Assembly: GCA_003819815.1 (NCBI GenBank)
Contig: RPQJ01000024.1
Span: 1 to 37,296, forward strand
Reading direction: 5' to 3'
DNA length: 37,296 nt
Source of the DNA: Lysobacterales bacterium
GTDB lineage: Bacteria > Pseudomonadota > Gammaproteobacteria > Steroidobacterales > Steroidobacteraceae
Each line of letters opens with the position of its first letter. Positions within the stretch are counted from its first letter, which is position 1. The notes below the pieces were generated by a model. It was not told the DNA's origin. It did not search any database and saw only the letters and a program-made list of their open reading frames with translations. The translations under genes were made by a program, and so were the position numbers. Shown piece after piece: positions 24,822 to 32,344 of the stretch.

Positions 24822-26651
24822 TCACAGGTCCATCACCTTGACCGCCGTGTCGGCGTATTCGGGAGGAGGGTTCTCGCCAAACTGCACTTTGCCGTCCTTG
24901 TCGATCCATTGATAGAGCTGCGCGGCGGCCTCGGGCTCGGCCGGTTCGCCCGCTCCCGCAGTAGCGCCCGCACCCGCATCGGACGTGGCCGGCTTCGCGG
25001 CCGCGGTTGCCGGTGCTGGCGCAGTCGCGGGCGCCGTCTCCGAAGCCGTTGCTGCAGCCTCGATCCCCGGGCCCTGACTCGTCGCGCGGGGAACGACCGT
25101 CGCAGGCGGCGATCCGGGCGGTGACGCTTTTGCGGGCGGGGCCTGCCGAGCCTGCGTCGACGCCGGTGGCGAGGTTTCGGCGACCGACGGTGTCGCTTCG
25201 GCAATGCCTTCCGCTGAAACTGCCGGCGACTCGACCGTCGGGATCTCCGGCGGCGACTCCGGCCTGGCGGACTCGTCCTTCTTCGCATTCCAGTACGCAG
25301 CGAAGAACCCCAACCACGCGATGCCGGCGATCGTCAGCGCGACCGTCCGCCCCACCCGCTTGCGGGGGGCAGCATCCGCAATCGCGGGCCGAGCCGCAGC
25401 CGGGGCGTCCTCGCGAGTCGCGGTGATCGGGCGCTCGACCGGCGCGAACGCGTGCACGAGTTCCATCACGTCCGCGAGCCGCCGCTCGCGGTCGAAGTCG
25501 AGTGCCCGGGCGAGCGCGGCATTCTGCGCCTGGGTGATGCCGACGACGGGCTCGAACTTCATTTCGCGGAACCGTGCGTCGACCGCCGACTTGCGACCGA
25601 ACGGGTGCCGGCCCGTCAGCGCCTCGTATGCGACGAGGCCGAAGGCGTACACGTCGTCGCGGGGATCCGGCGGTGCTGCGGCCAGCATCTGCTCCGGGCT
25701 CGCGTACGCGTTCGTCCACGCGCCGAGGCCGCCCGCGTCGAAGACCGTCAGCGCCGCATCGTTGCCGGGCGTGGCGTCCTTGGCGATGCGCGCGATTCCG
25801 AAGTCGATGACCTTGACCTCGCCACTCCGCATTACGAATACGTTGGCGGGCTTGAAGTCGGAGTGCACGACGCCGCGCGAGTGCGCGTGACGCAGCGCGC
25901 TGCCCGCGCCTTCGATGACCGCCCGTGCCTGCTCCGGAGGCAGGCCGGTACCGGGCTGCCGGGCGAGCATGCGGTCGAGCGAATCACCCTCGAGCAGTTC
26001 CATCACGAGATAGACGTGGGAGCCGTCGCGGTCGAAATCGTAGACCGCCGCGATGTTGGGGTGCGATAGCTGCTGCATCCGCCGCGCCTCGCGCTGCAGC
26101 GCGACGAGCGCATCCGGATGCTGCTTGAAGTCCTCGGTCAGGACCTTGATGGCGACGAACGGGTTGCGATCCCGGGCTTCCTCGCGGCGGTGGTCGCGCG
26201 CTCGAAAAACCACGCCCATGCCGCCTTCGCCGACCAGTTCCTCGATCACGAATCGATCGCGGATGACGTAGCCGACGCCGATCCGCGTGTCCGTCGATTC
26301 GGACTCGGCCCACCGGCGCCAGCTGCCCGACCGGCCCGCGCCCGAAGCTTCGGTCGGTGCAGGCGCCGCGTCCGGAGTCGGCGGCGAGTCGCGGACCTGC
26401 GCTGGAACATCCGTCGCCGGGCGCAGCATCGTGGCCTCGGGCGCCGCAGCCGGCGTCGCCAATGCCCGTTGCAGCGCGTCCGCGACGTCCTGGTCCAGTG
26501 ATCCGTCGCTGACGCGGATGCCGAGCGCATCCGCGACGTCGGAGTCCGGGAGAGGACTCGAGCCACGAAAGGCGCGGATCTCGTGCGCCGCCTCTGGAAC
26601 CGTAAGGGATCCGTCACCGAGACCGTCCAGTATTCGCTCGAGCCGGGTCAA
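24822..26651 (-). CDS. Transmembrane serine/threonine protein kinase (PpkA-like kinase domain) with C-terminal DUF4124-like domain
   Basis: LVGEGGMGVVFRARD; VAIKVL; GVVHSDFKPANVFVM; KVIDFGIARI; TM segment VALTIAGIAWLGFFAAYW; tail AAQLYQWIDKDGKVQFGENPPPEYA. Start proposed at TTG 26651 (AGGA about 8 nt upstream); the ORF is open to 26852. Confidence 0.85.
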   Translation of the reverse strand: MTRLERILDGLGDGSLTVPEAAHEIRAFRGSSPLPDSDVADALGIRVSDGSLDQDVADALQRALATPAAAPEATMLRPATDVPAQVRDSPPTPDAAPAPTEASGAGRSGSWRRWAESESTDTRIGVGYVIRDRFVIEELVGEGGMGVVFRARDHRREEARDRNPFVAIKVLTEDFKQHPDALVALQREARRMQQLSHPNIAAVYDFDRDGSHVYLVMELLEGDSLDRMLARQPGTGLPPEQARAVIEGAGSALRHAHSRGVVHSDFKPANVFVMRSGEVKVIDFGIARIAKDATPGNDAALTVFDAGGLGAWTNAYASPEQMLAAAPPDPRDDVYAFGLVAYEALTGRHPFGRKSAVDARFREMKFEPVVGITQAQNAALARALDFDRERRLADVMELVHAFAPVERPITATREDAPAAARPAIADAAPRKRVGRTVALTIAGIAWLGFFAAYWNAKKDESARPESPPEIPTVESPAVSAEGIAEATPSVAETSPPASTQARQAPPAKASPPGSPPATVVPRATSQGPGIEAAATASETAPATAPAPATAAAKPATSDAGAGATAGAGEPAEPEAAAQLYQWIDKDGKVQFGENPPPEYADTAVKVMDL

Positions 26652-26845
26652 CGGTGGATTCCTGATGTTGTTCTGAAACTCGGAACAGGCAACGAGGCTA
26701 ATTCCATTGACGGTCGACAGCAAGCGACGAGTTGGTCGCGTGTCCGCCCGGTCAAGAGCGCGCGTCGTCGTCGCGCCATCGCGGTGCGGCGCCCGCGTGT
26801 GCTGCAATGCAATAGCGCTGCGCCTGTTGCGAAACCACGTGCCCG

Positions 26846-26851
26846 TTGACA
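26846..26851 (+). promoter_or_regulatory. Possible -35 element ttgaca upstream of the T6SS operon
   Basis: Perfect TTGACA in the divergent intergenic region, but no good -10 at 16-18 bp. Confidence 0.25.
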
Positions 26852-26930
26852 ATCCAACGGGAAAAGCGAATCTTCGGCGCCTCAGAACACTGAGACCCGA
26901 GACACGGCCCGAAGCAGGGGGGGAACCGTG

Positions 26931-26972
26931 ATGGGCGTCAGACCCGTGCGGCCGTCAAAACAACAAGGGTAG
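26931..26972 (+). other. Candidate leader ORF (13 aa, MGVRPVRPSKQQG) immediately upstream of and in frame with tssA
   Basis: ATG 26931 preceded by ggggggga; TAG at 26970-26972; tssA ATG at 26976 in the same frame. Confidence 0.4.
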
Positions 26973-26975
26973 TCG

Positions 26976-27974
26976 ATGGACCCGGCAGTTGCCCGACTCG
27001 TGGAGCCGATCGACGGAGAGCATCCGTGCGGGGTCGATCTCGAGGACACGCCTTTGCTCGCGTCGTTCGACGCCTACCGCGTGTTCGGCCAGATGACGGC
27101 CCCACCGGGCGACATCGACTGGCGCGAGATCCGTGACAAGGCGCTCGAGGGACTGGAGCAGAGCAGGGACCTGAGATTGCTCTCCCACCTCGCCGCGGCG
27201 TCGCTGCGCACGGATGGACTGCAGCGCTTCTGCGACGTCCTGCACGTGGCGGCACGCTGGCTAGACGACCACCCGGACCACGTATTTCCGCGTGTCGACG
27301 AGGACGCGATCCTGCGCAAGAACGCGCTCAACGGCTTCTCCGACCGCATGGCGATCGTGGACGCCGTGCGCCGGCAACCCTTCGTGATGCACCCCCAGCT
27401 CGGCGCGTTCGCACTGCGTCATTTCGAGATCGCTTCGGGCAAGCTCGCCCCCGCCGAGGCCGACGGCGAGCCGCCTACCGAGGCCCAGCTGAGCGCCACC
27501 CTCGAGGGCGCCGACGGCGAGAAGCTCGTGGCGATGGAGGCGAGCCTCGCTGCTGCGGTGGAGGGCCTGCGGCGCGTCGAGTCCTCGATGCGCAACGCGC
27601 ACGGCGCCGAGGGCACGCCGGAGTTCGAGCCGCTGCTCGGCCCGCTGGTGCAGATCCACAAGCTGCTCGCGGACCAGCTCGCGGCGCGCGCGGCCAGCGC
27701 CGCGCCGGTCGAAGGCGCCGAGGCCGGTGCCGGCGGCGAGCCGGGCGCCGCAGCCATCATCGGCGTGGGCAGCATCCGCTCGCGCGACGACGCGATGCGC
27801 GCGCTCGATGCCGTCGCCGAGTTCTTTCGCAAGAACGAGCCGTCGAGCCCGCTGCCGATGATGGTCGAGCGTGCGAGGCGCCTGATCGGCAAGGACTTTC
27901 TCGAGCTGCTGTCGGACCTAGCGCCCGACGGCCTCGACCAGGCGAAGCACGTCGGCGGAGTTCGCGACGAATAG
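26976..27974 (+). CDS. tssA: Type VI secretion system protein TssA
   Basis: LVEPIDGEHPCGVDLEDTPLLASFDAYRVFGQ; ImpA_N-like region; RSRDDAMRALDAVAEFFRKNEPSSPLPMMVERARRLIGKDFLELL. Confidence 0.93.
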   Translation: MDPAVARLVEPIDGEHPCGVDLEDTPLLASFDAYRVFGQMTAPPGDIDWREIRDKALEGLEQSRDLRLLSHLAAASLRTDGLQRFCDVLHVAARWLDDHPDHVFPRVDEDAILRKNALNGFSDRMAIVDAVRRQPFVMHPQLGAFALRHFEIASGKLAPAEADGEPPTEAQLSATLEGADGEKLVAMEASLAAAVEGLRRVESSMRNAHGAEGTPEFEPLLGPLVQIHKLLADQLAARAASAAPVEGAEAGAGGEPGAAAIIGVGSIRSRDDAMRALDAVAEFFRKNEPSSPLPMMVERARRLIGKDFLELLSDLAPDGLDQAKHVGGVRDE

Positions 27975-28022
27975 CGTGGCCGGCTCCGGCCGGTCATTCG
28001 GAAACCTTCAGGAGGAGTAACC

Positions 28023-28538
28023 GTGTCTAAGCAGAGCAGTCAGAAGTTCATCGGCCGCAACCGTGCGCCGCGCGTGCAGATCGAGTACAACGTCGAGCTG
28101 TACGGCGCGCAGAAGAAGGTGCAGGTCCCGTTCGTGATGGGCGTCATGGCCGACCTGAGCGGAGACGCGAAGGAGCCCCTCCCTGGGGTCGACGAGCGCA
28201 AGTTCCTGAACGTCGACGTCGACAACTTCGACGAGCGCATGAAGTCGATGAAGCCCCGCGTCGCCTTCAGCGTGCCGAACACGCTCACCGGCGAGGGCAA
28301 CATGCAGGTCGACATCACGTTCGAGAGCATGGACGACTTCTCGCCGGCCGCGGTCGCACGCAAGGTCGACGCGCTCAACCAGCTGCTCGAGGCGCGCCAG
28401 CAGCTCTCGAACCTGATCACGTACATGGACGGCAAGGCCGGCGCCGAGGAGCTGGTGGCCAAGGTGCTGAACGACCCGGCGCTGCTCAAGACGCTCGCTT
28501 CCCAGCCCAAGCCGGAAGGCTCGGGCGACGGCAACTAA
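28023..28538 (+). CDS. tssB: Type VI secretion system contractile sheath small subunit TssB
   Basis: GTG start with strong aggagg SD; SSQKFIGRNRAPRVQIEYNVELYGAQKKVQVPFVMGVMADLSGD. Confidence 0.96.
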   Translation: MSKQSSQKFIGRNRAPRVQIEYNVELYGAQKKVQVPFVMGVMADLSGDAKEPLPGVDERKFLNVDVDNFDERMKSMKPRVAFSVPNTLTGEGNMQVDITFESMDDFSPAAVARKVDALNQLLEARQQLSNLITYMDGKAGAEELVAKVLNDPALLKTLASQPKPEGSGDGN

Positions 28539-28557
28539 TCCAACTTCGGGGACGACC

Positions 28558-30048
28558 ATGGCTGACGCAAGACAGGAACAGGCGGCACAGGGCGCAGTGC
28601 AGGAGGCCGACCAGTTCGCGGCACTGCTGCAGAGGGAATTCAAGCCCAAGACGGACCGGGCCCGGGCCGAGGTGGAGAACGCGGTGCGCACGCTCGCCGA
28701 GCAGGCGCTGCGCGAGACGACCGTCGTCTCGGACGACGTGATCGGCACGATCAAGGCGATCATCGCCGAGATCGACAAGAAGCTCTCGGACCAGGTGAAC
28801 GCGATCATGCACCAGGAGCGCTTCCAGCAGGTGGAGAGCGCCTGGCGCGGGCTGCATCACCTGGTGAGCAACTCCGAAACCGACGAGATGCTCAAGATCC
28901 GCGTCATGAACATCTCGAAGAAGGACCTGGCCAAGACCCTGAAGAAGTACAAGGGCACGGCATGGGACCAGAGCCCGCTCTTCAAGAAGCTGTACGAGCA
29001 GGAATACGGGCAGCTCGGCGGCGAGCCCTACGGTTGCCTGGTGGGCGACTACTACTTCGACCACACCCCGGGCGACGTCGAACTGCTCGGGCAGATGTCG
29101 CAGATCGCCGCCGCGGCACACGCCCCGTTCATCGCCGCTGCGTCGCCGACGGTGATGGGTATGGACACCTGGCAGGAGCTCGCGAACCCGCGCGACCTCG
29201 GCAAGATCTTCTCCTCTCCCGAGTATGCGGGCTGGCGCTCGCTGCGCGAGTCGGACGACGCGAAGTACATCGGCCTCGCGATGCCGCGGTTCCTTGCACG
29301 CGTGCCGTACGGCTCCAAGACCAACCCAGTCGAGGAGTTCGACTTCGAGGAGGAGACCGCGGGCGGCGACCACACGAAGTACACGTGGGCCAACGCCGCC
29401 TACACGATGGCGGTCAACATCAACCGGGCCTTCAAGCAGTACGGCTGGTGCACGGCGATCCGCGGCGTCGAGTCCGGCGGCGCGGTCGACGGGCTGCCCG
29501 TGCACACGTTCCCGTCCGACGACGGCGGCGTGGACATGAAGTGCCCGACCGAGATCGCGATCAGCGACCGCCGGGAGGCGGAGCTGGCCAACAGCGGCTT
29601 CATGCCGCTGATCCACCGCAAGAACACGGACGTCGCGGCGTTCATCGGCGCGCAATCGCTGCAGAAGCCGGCGGAATACACGGACGCGGATGCGAGCGCC
29701 AACGCACGTCTTTCCGCTCGCCTGCCGTACCTGTTCGCAAGCTGCCGTTTCGCGCACTACCTGAAGTGCATGGTCCGCGACAAGGTGGGCTCGTTCAAGG
29801 AGCGGGCCGACATGGAGCGCTTCCTGTCGGACTGGATCAAGGACTACGTGCTCGGCAATCCCGGCAGCGCCGGCGACGAGCTCAAGGCACGCAAGCCGCT
29901 CGCGGGTGCCGAGGTCAAGGTCACCGAGATCGAGGGCAACCCGGGCTACTACGCTGCGTCCTTTCACCTGCGGCCGCATTACCAGCTCGAGGGCGTGAAC
30001 GTCACGATGAGCCTGGTCTCGCGGCTGCCCTCGGAGAGGGGCGGCTAG
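28558..30048 (+). CDS. tssC: Type VI secretion system contractile sheath large subunit TssC
   Basis: FQQVESAWRGLHHLVSNSETDEMLKIRVMNISKKDL; FDFEEE; NANARLSARLPYLFASCRFAHYLKCMVRDKVGSF-type C-terminus. Confidence 0.97.
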   Translation: MADARQEQAAQGAVQEADQFAALLQREFKPKTDRARAEVENAVRTLAEQALRETTVVSDDVIGTIKAIIAEIDKKLSDQVNAIMHQERFQQVESAWRGLHHLVSNSETDEMLKIRVMNISKKDLAKTLKKYKGTAWDQSPLFKKLYEQEYGQLGGEPYGCLVGDYYFDHTPGDVELLGQMSQIAAAAHAPFIAAASPTVMGMDTWQELANPRDLGKIFSSPEYAGWRSLRESDDAKYIGLAMPRFLARVPYGSKTNPVEEFDFEEETAGGDHTKYTWANAAYTMAVNINRAFKQYGWCTAIRGVESGGAVDGLPVHTFPSDDGGVDMKCPTEIAISDRREAELANSGFMPLIHRKNTDVAAFIGAQSLQKPAEYTDADASANARLSARLPYLFASCRFAHYLKCMVRDKVGSFKERADMERFLSDWIKDYVLGNPGSAGDELKARKPLAGAEVKVTEIEGNPGYYAASFHLRPHYQLEGVNVTMSLVSRLPSERGG

Positions 30049-30062
30049 GAGTTTCGGATGGA

Positions 30063-30092
30063 CCGACCCCGGGCGCGACCGCCCGGGGTCGG
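30063..30092 (+). other. Perfect 13-bp stem / 4-nt loop hairpin between tssC and hcp
   Basis: ccgaccccgggcg (30063-30075) - cgac - cgcccggggtcgg (30080-30092). Confidence 0.8.
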
Positions 30093-30132
30093 CGGACTGG
30101 CGAATGCGACGGCATGAACGAGGAGAATTCCA

Positions 30133-30618
30133 ATGGCTGTTGACATGTTCATCAAGATCGACGGGATCAAGGGCGAGTCGAAGGACTCCAAGCACAAGGG
30201 GGAGATCGACGTCCTCGCCTGGAGCTGGGGCCTGTCGAATTCGGGCACCTTCCACATGGGCGGCGGCGGCGGCGCCGGCAAGGCCAGCATGCAGGACCTG
30301 AGCTTCACCAAGTACGTCGACGCGGGCTCCGCCGACCTGCAGCTGAGCTGCGCGACCGGCAAGCACATCGCGAAGGCCAATCTCGTGGTCCGCAAGGCGG
30401 GCGACAAGCCGCTCGAGTACATCCTCATCGAGCTGACGGAGTGCCTGATCACCTCCGTCAGCACCGGCGGTTCGGGCGGCGAGGATCGGCTCACGGAGAA
30501 CGTGACGATCAACTTCGAGGAAGTGCACTTCACCTACTGGACGCAGGACGACAAGACCGGCGCCAAGGGTGAATCGTCCGAGTTCAAGTACAACATCGCC
30601 GAGAACACCAAGAAGTGA
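30133..30618 (+). CDS. hcp: Hcp family type VI secretion tube protein
   Basis: MAVDMFIKIDGIKGESKDSKHKGEIDVLAWSWGLSNSGTFH; DLSFTKYVDAGSADLQLSCATGKHI. Confidence 0.97.
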   Translation: MAVDMFIKIDGIKGESKDSKHKGEIDVLAWSWGLSNSGTFHMGGGGGAGKASMQDLSFTKYVDAGSADLQLSCATGKHIAKANLVVRKAGDKPLEYILIELTECLITSVSTGGSGGEDRLTENVTINFEEVHFTYWTQDDKTGAKGESSEFKYNIAENTKK

Positions 30619-30631
30619 GTTCCGCCGGACA

Positions 30632-30658
30632 CGGCGGCGCCCTCCAGGGGCGCCGCCG
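30632..30658 (+). other. Perfect 11-bp stem / 5-nt loop hairpin directly after the hcp stop
   Basis: cggcggcgccc (30632-30642) - tccag - gggcgccgccg (30648-30658); no following T-tract, so not a canonical intrinsic terminator. Confidence 0.75.
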
Positions 30659-30695
30659 CCGGCCCGTGGCCGCACCATACAGTCGGGTGGCGTAA

Positions 30696-31520
30696 ATGAC
30701 GCAGCAGAGCGGCTCGAGCCTGCGGGAAACCGCGGAAGACTGTTTCCGTCGCGGCGACCTGCCCGGTTGCCTGCGGTCGCTGCAGGACTCGGTACGCCAG
30801 AGTCCCGCGGATGCGAAGCTCAGGATCTTTCTCGCCCAGGTGCTTATGGTGCAGGGCGACTGGGGCCGGGCGCTGAACCAGCTCAAGGTGATCGGCGAGA
30901 TGGAGGCGAGCGCGCTGCCGATGATGCACGCCTACAGCGCCGCCATTCAGTGCGAGCGCCTGCGGGCCGAGGTCTTCGCAGGCACCCGCAGCCCGCTGCT
31001 GTTCGGCGAGCCGCTGCCGTGGATCGCCCTGCAGATGCAGAGCGTCGCGCTGCTTGGCAGCGGACGCGAGGCCGAGGCGGCGGAGTTGCGCGCCCAGGCG
31101 TTCGAAGCGGCCCCCGCGACCGCCGGCACCCTGAACGGCGAGCCCTTCGAGTGGATCGCGGACGCGGACTCGCGCCTCGGCCCGATGCTCGAGGTGCTGC
31201 TGAACGAGGCGTATTACTGGATCCCGTTCGAACGGATCGCGAGCATACGGGTCGAGCCTCCGAGCGATGCCCGCGACCTCGTGTGGCTGCCCGCGGAGTT
31301 CCGCTGGAGCAACGGCGGCGAGGCCATGGGCCTGATCCCGGTGCGTTATCCCGGTTCGGAGTCGAGCGACGACGCGGCGATCCGCCTCGCACGCAAGACG
31401 GAATGGCGTTCGATCGGGCCGGATGCCTACCAGGGGCTCGGCCAGCGGATCCTGACCACCGACGGCCCGGAGGTCGGGCTGCTGGAGCTGAGGGAACTGC
31501 AACTGCAGCCAGCCTCTTGA
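30696..31520 (+). CDS. tagJ: TagJ/ImpE family type VI secretion accessory protein
   Basis: TPR-like N-terminus FRRGDLPGCLRSLQDSVRQSPADAKLRIFLAQVLMVQGDWGRALNQLKV; FEWIADADSRLGPMLEVLLNEAYYWIPFERI; RKTEWR. Confidence 0.92.
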   Translation: MTQQSGSSLRETAEDCFRRGDLPGCLRSLQDSVRQSPADAKLRIFLAQVLMVQGDWGRALNQLKVIGEMEASALPMMHAYSAAIQCERLRAEVFAGTRSPLLFGEPLPWIALQMQSVALLGSGREAEAAELRAQAFEAAPATAGTLNGEPFEWIADADSRLGPMLEVLLNEAYYWIPFERIASIRVEPPSDARDLVWLPAEFRWSNGGEAMGLIPVRYPGSESSDDAAIRLARKTEWRSIGPDAYQGLGQRILTTDGPEVGLLELRELQLQPAS

Positions 31521-31560
31521 CCAGACCTTACTGGCCGGGGTCGGGCGATCCGGAGCATCG

Positions 31561-32337
31561 ATGGTCGAGTTGAGCCTCAAGGACCGACTGCAGCCGGCGC
31601 TCCTCGACCGGCTGGTCGACGACGAACGCGTGGTGACGGTCTACCAGGTCGCGCTGGACCCGGCACTGCTGCGCGAACACGGCCTGACCGAGCCGGACGT
31701 CGAACGCGAGCTCGGCTTGCAAGGCCTGCAGCGCGTGCGCGGCTCCGCGGACGGCCCGCAGGGCGCCCCGGTTCACGTCTATCGGTCGACGGGCGGACCG
31801 TCGCTGCAGGCCTCGTCGCGGCAATTGCGGGTGCGTTCGCCGAGGGACCCGGCCGGCGTACCGCTGGCGAACCTCGGACGCGTCGAGGCCGGAACCGCCG
31901 TGAACGCGCAGCTCGAATCTCCGGAGCGCCGTGCCATGTCGATGAACCGGCTGCGCGAGGCCGTGCTGCGCGACCTGCGCTGGCTCTTCAACGCGAGCGG
32001 GATCGACGACGTCGTGGATCTCGCCCGTTATCCCGAAGTGCGCCGCTCGGTGCTCAACTACGGCCTGCGATCGCTGGCCGGAAAGCCCGTGAGCTCGGTC
32101 GACCCGGTCGAGGTTTCGCGTCGCATCCGCGACGCGATCGCGTACTTCGAGCCACGCCTGAGCGGCATCCGCGTCACGCCGGAAGTGCAGGACGACAAGG
32201 TGGAGGGCATGACGCTCTCGTTCCTAGTGGAGGCGGAGCTGTGGGGGCAACCGGTGGCGCAGCACGTCTCGCTGCGGACGAGCATCGACGTCGAGACCGG
32301 CGACGTCGCGGTCGCCGACCGGGCCGCACGAGCCTGA
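31561..32337 (+). CDS. tssE: Type VI secretion baseplate subunit TssE, with internal insertion
   Basis: LKDRLQPALLDRLVDDE N-terminus; then RLREAVLRDLRWLFNASGIDDVVDLARYPEVRRSVLNYGLRSLAG; ELWGQPVAQHVSLRTSIDVETGDVAV. Confidence 0.9.
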   Translation: MVELSLKDRLQPALLDRLVDDERVVTVYQVALDPALLREHGLTEPDVERELGLQGLQRVRGSADGPQGAPVHVYRSTGGPSLQASSRQLRVRSPRDPAGVPLANLGRVEAGTAVNAQLESPERRAMSMNRLREAVLRDLRWLFNASGIDDVVDLARYPEVRRSVLNYGLRSLAGKPVSSVDPVEVSRRIRDAIAYFEPRLSGIRVTPEVQDDKVEGMTLSFLVEAELWGQPVAQHVSLRTSIDVETGDVAVADRAARA

Positions 32338-32344
32338 TCCCGCG

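Noticed and set aside
30114-30143. 9-codon ORF MNEENSNGC overlapping the hcp start
   Set aside because: No clear SD of its own; its sequence contains the hcp SD (gaggag), so it is probably incidental.
28486-30678. 730-codon minus-strand ORF antisense to tssC and hcp
   Set aside because: Opposite highly conserved T6SS genes; composition matches a codon-mirror artefact.
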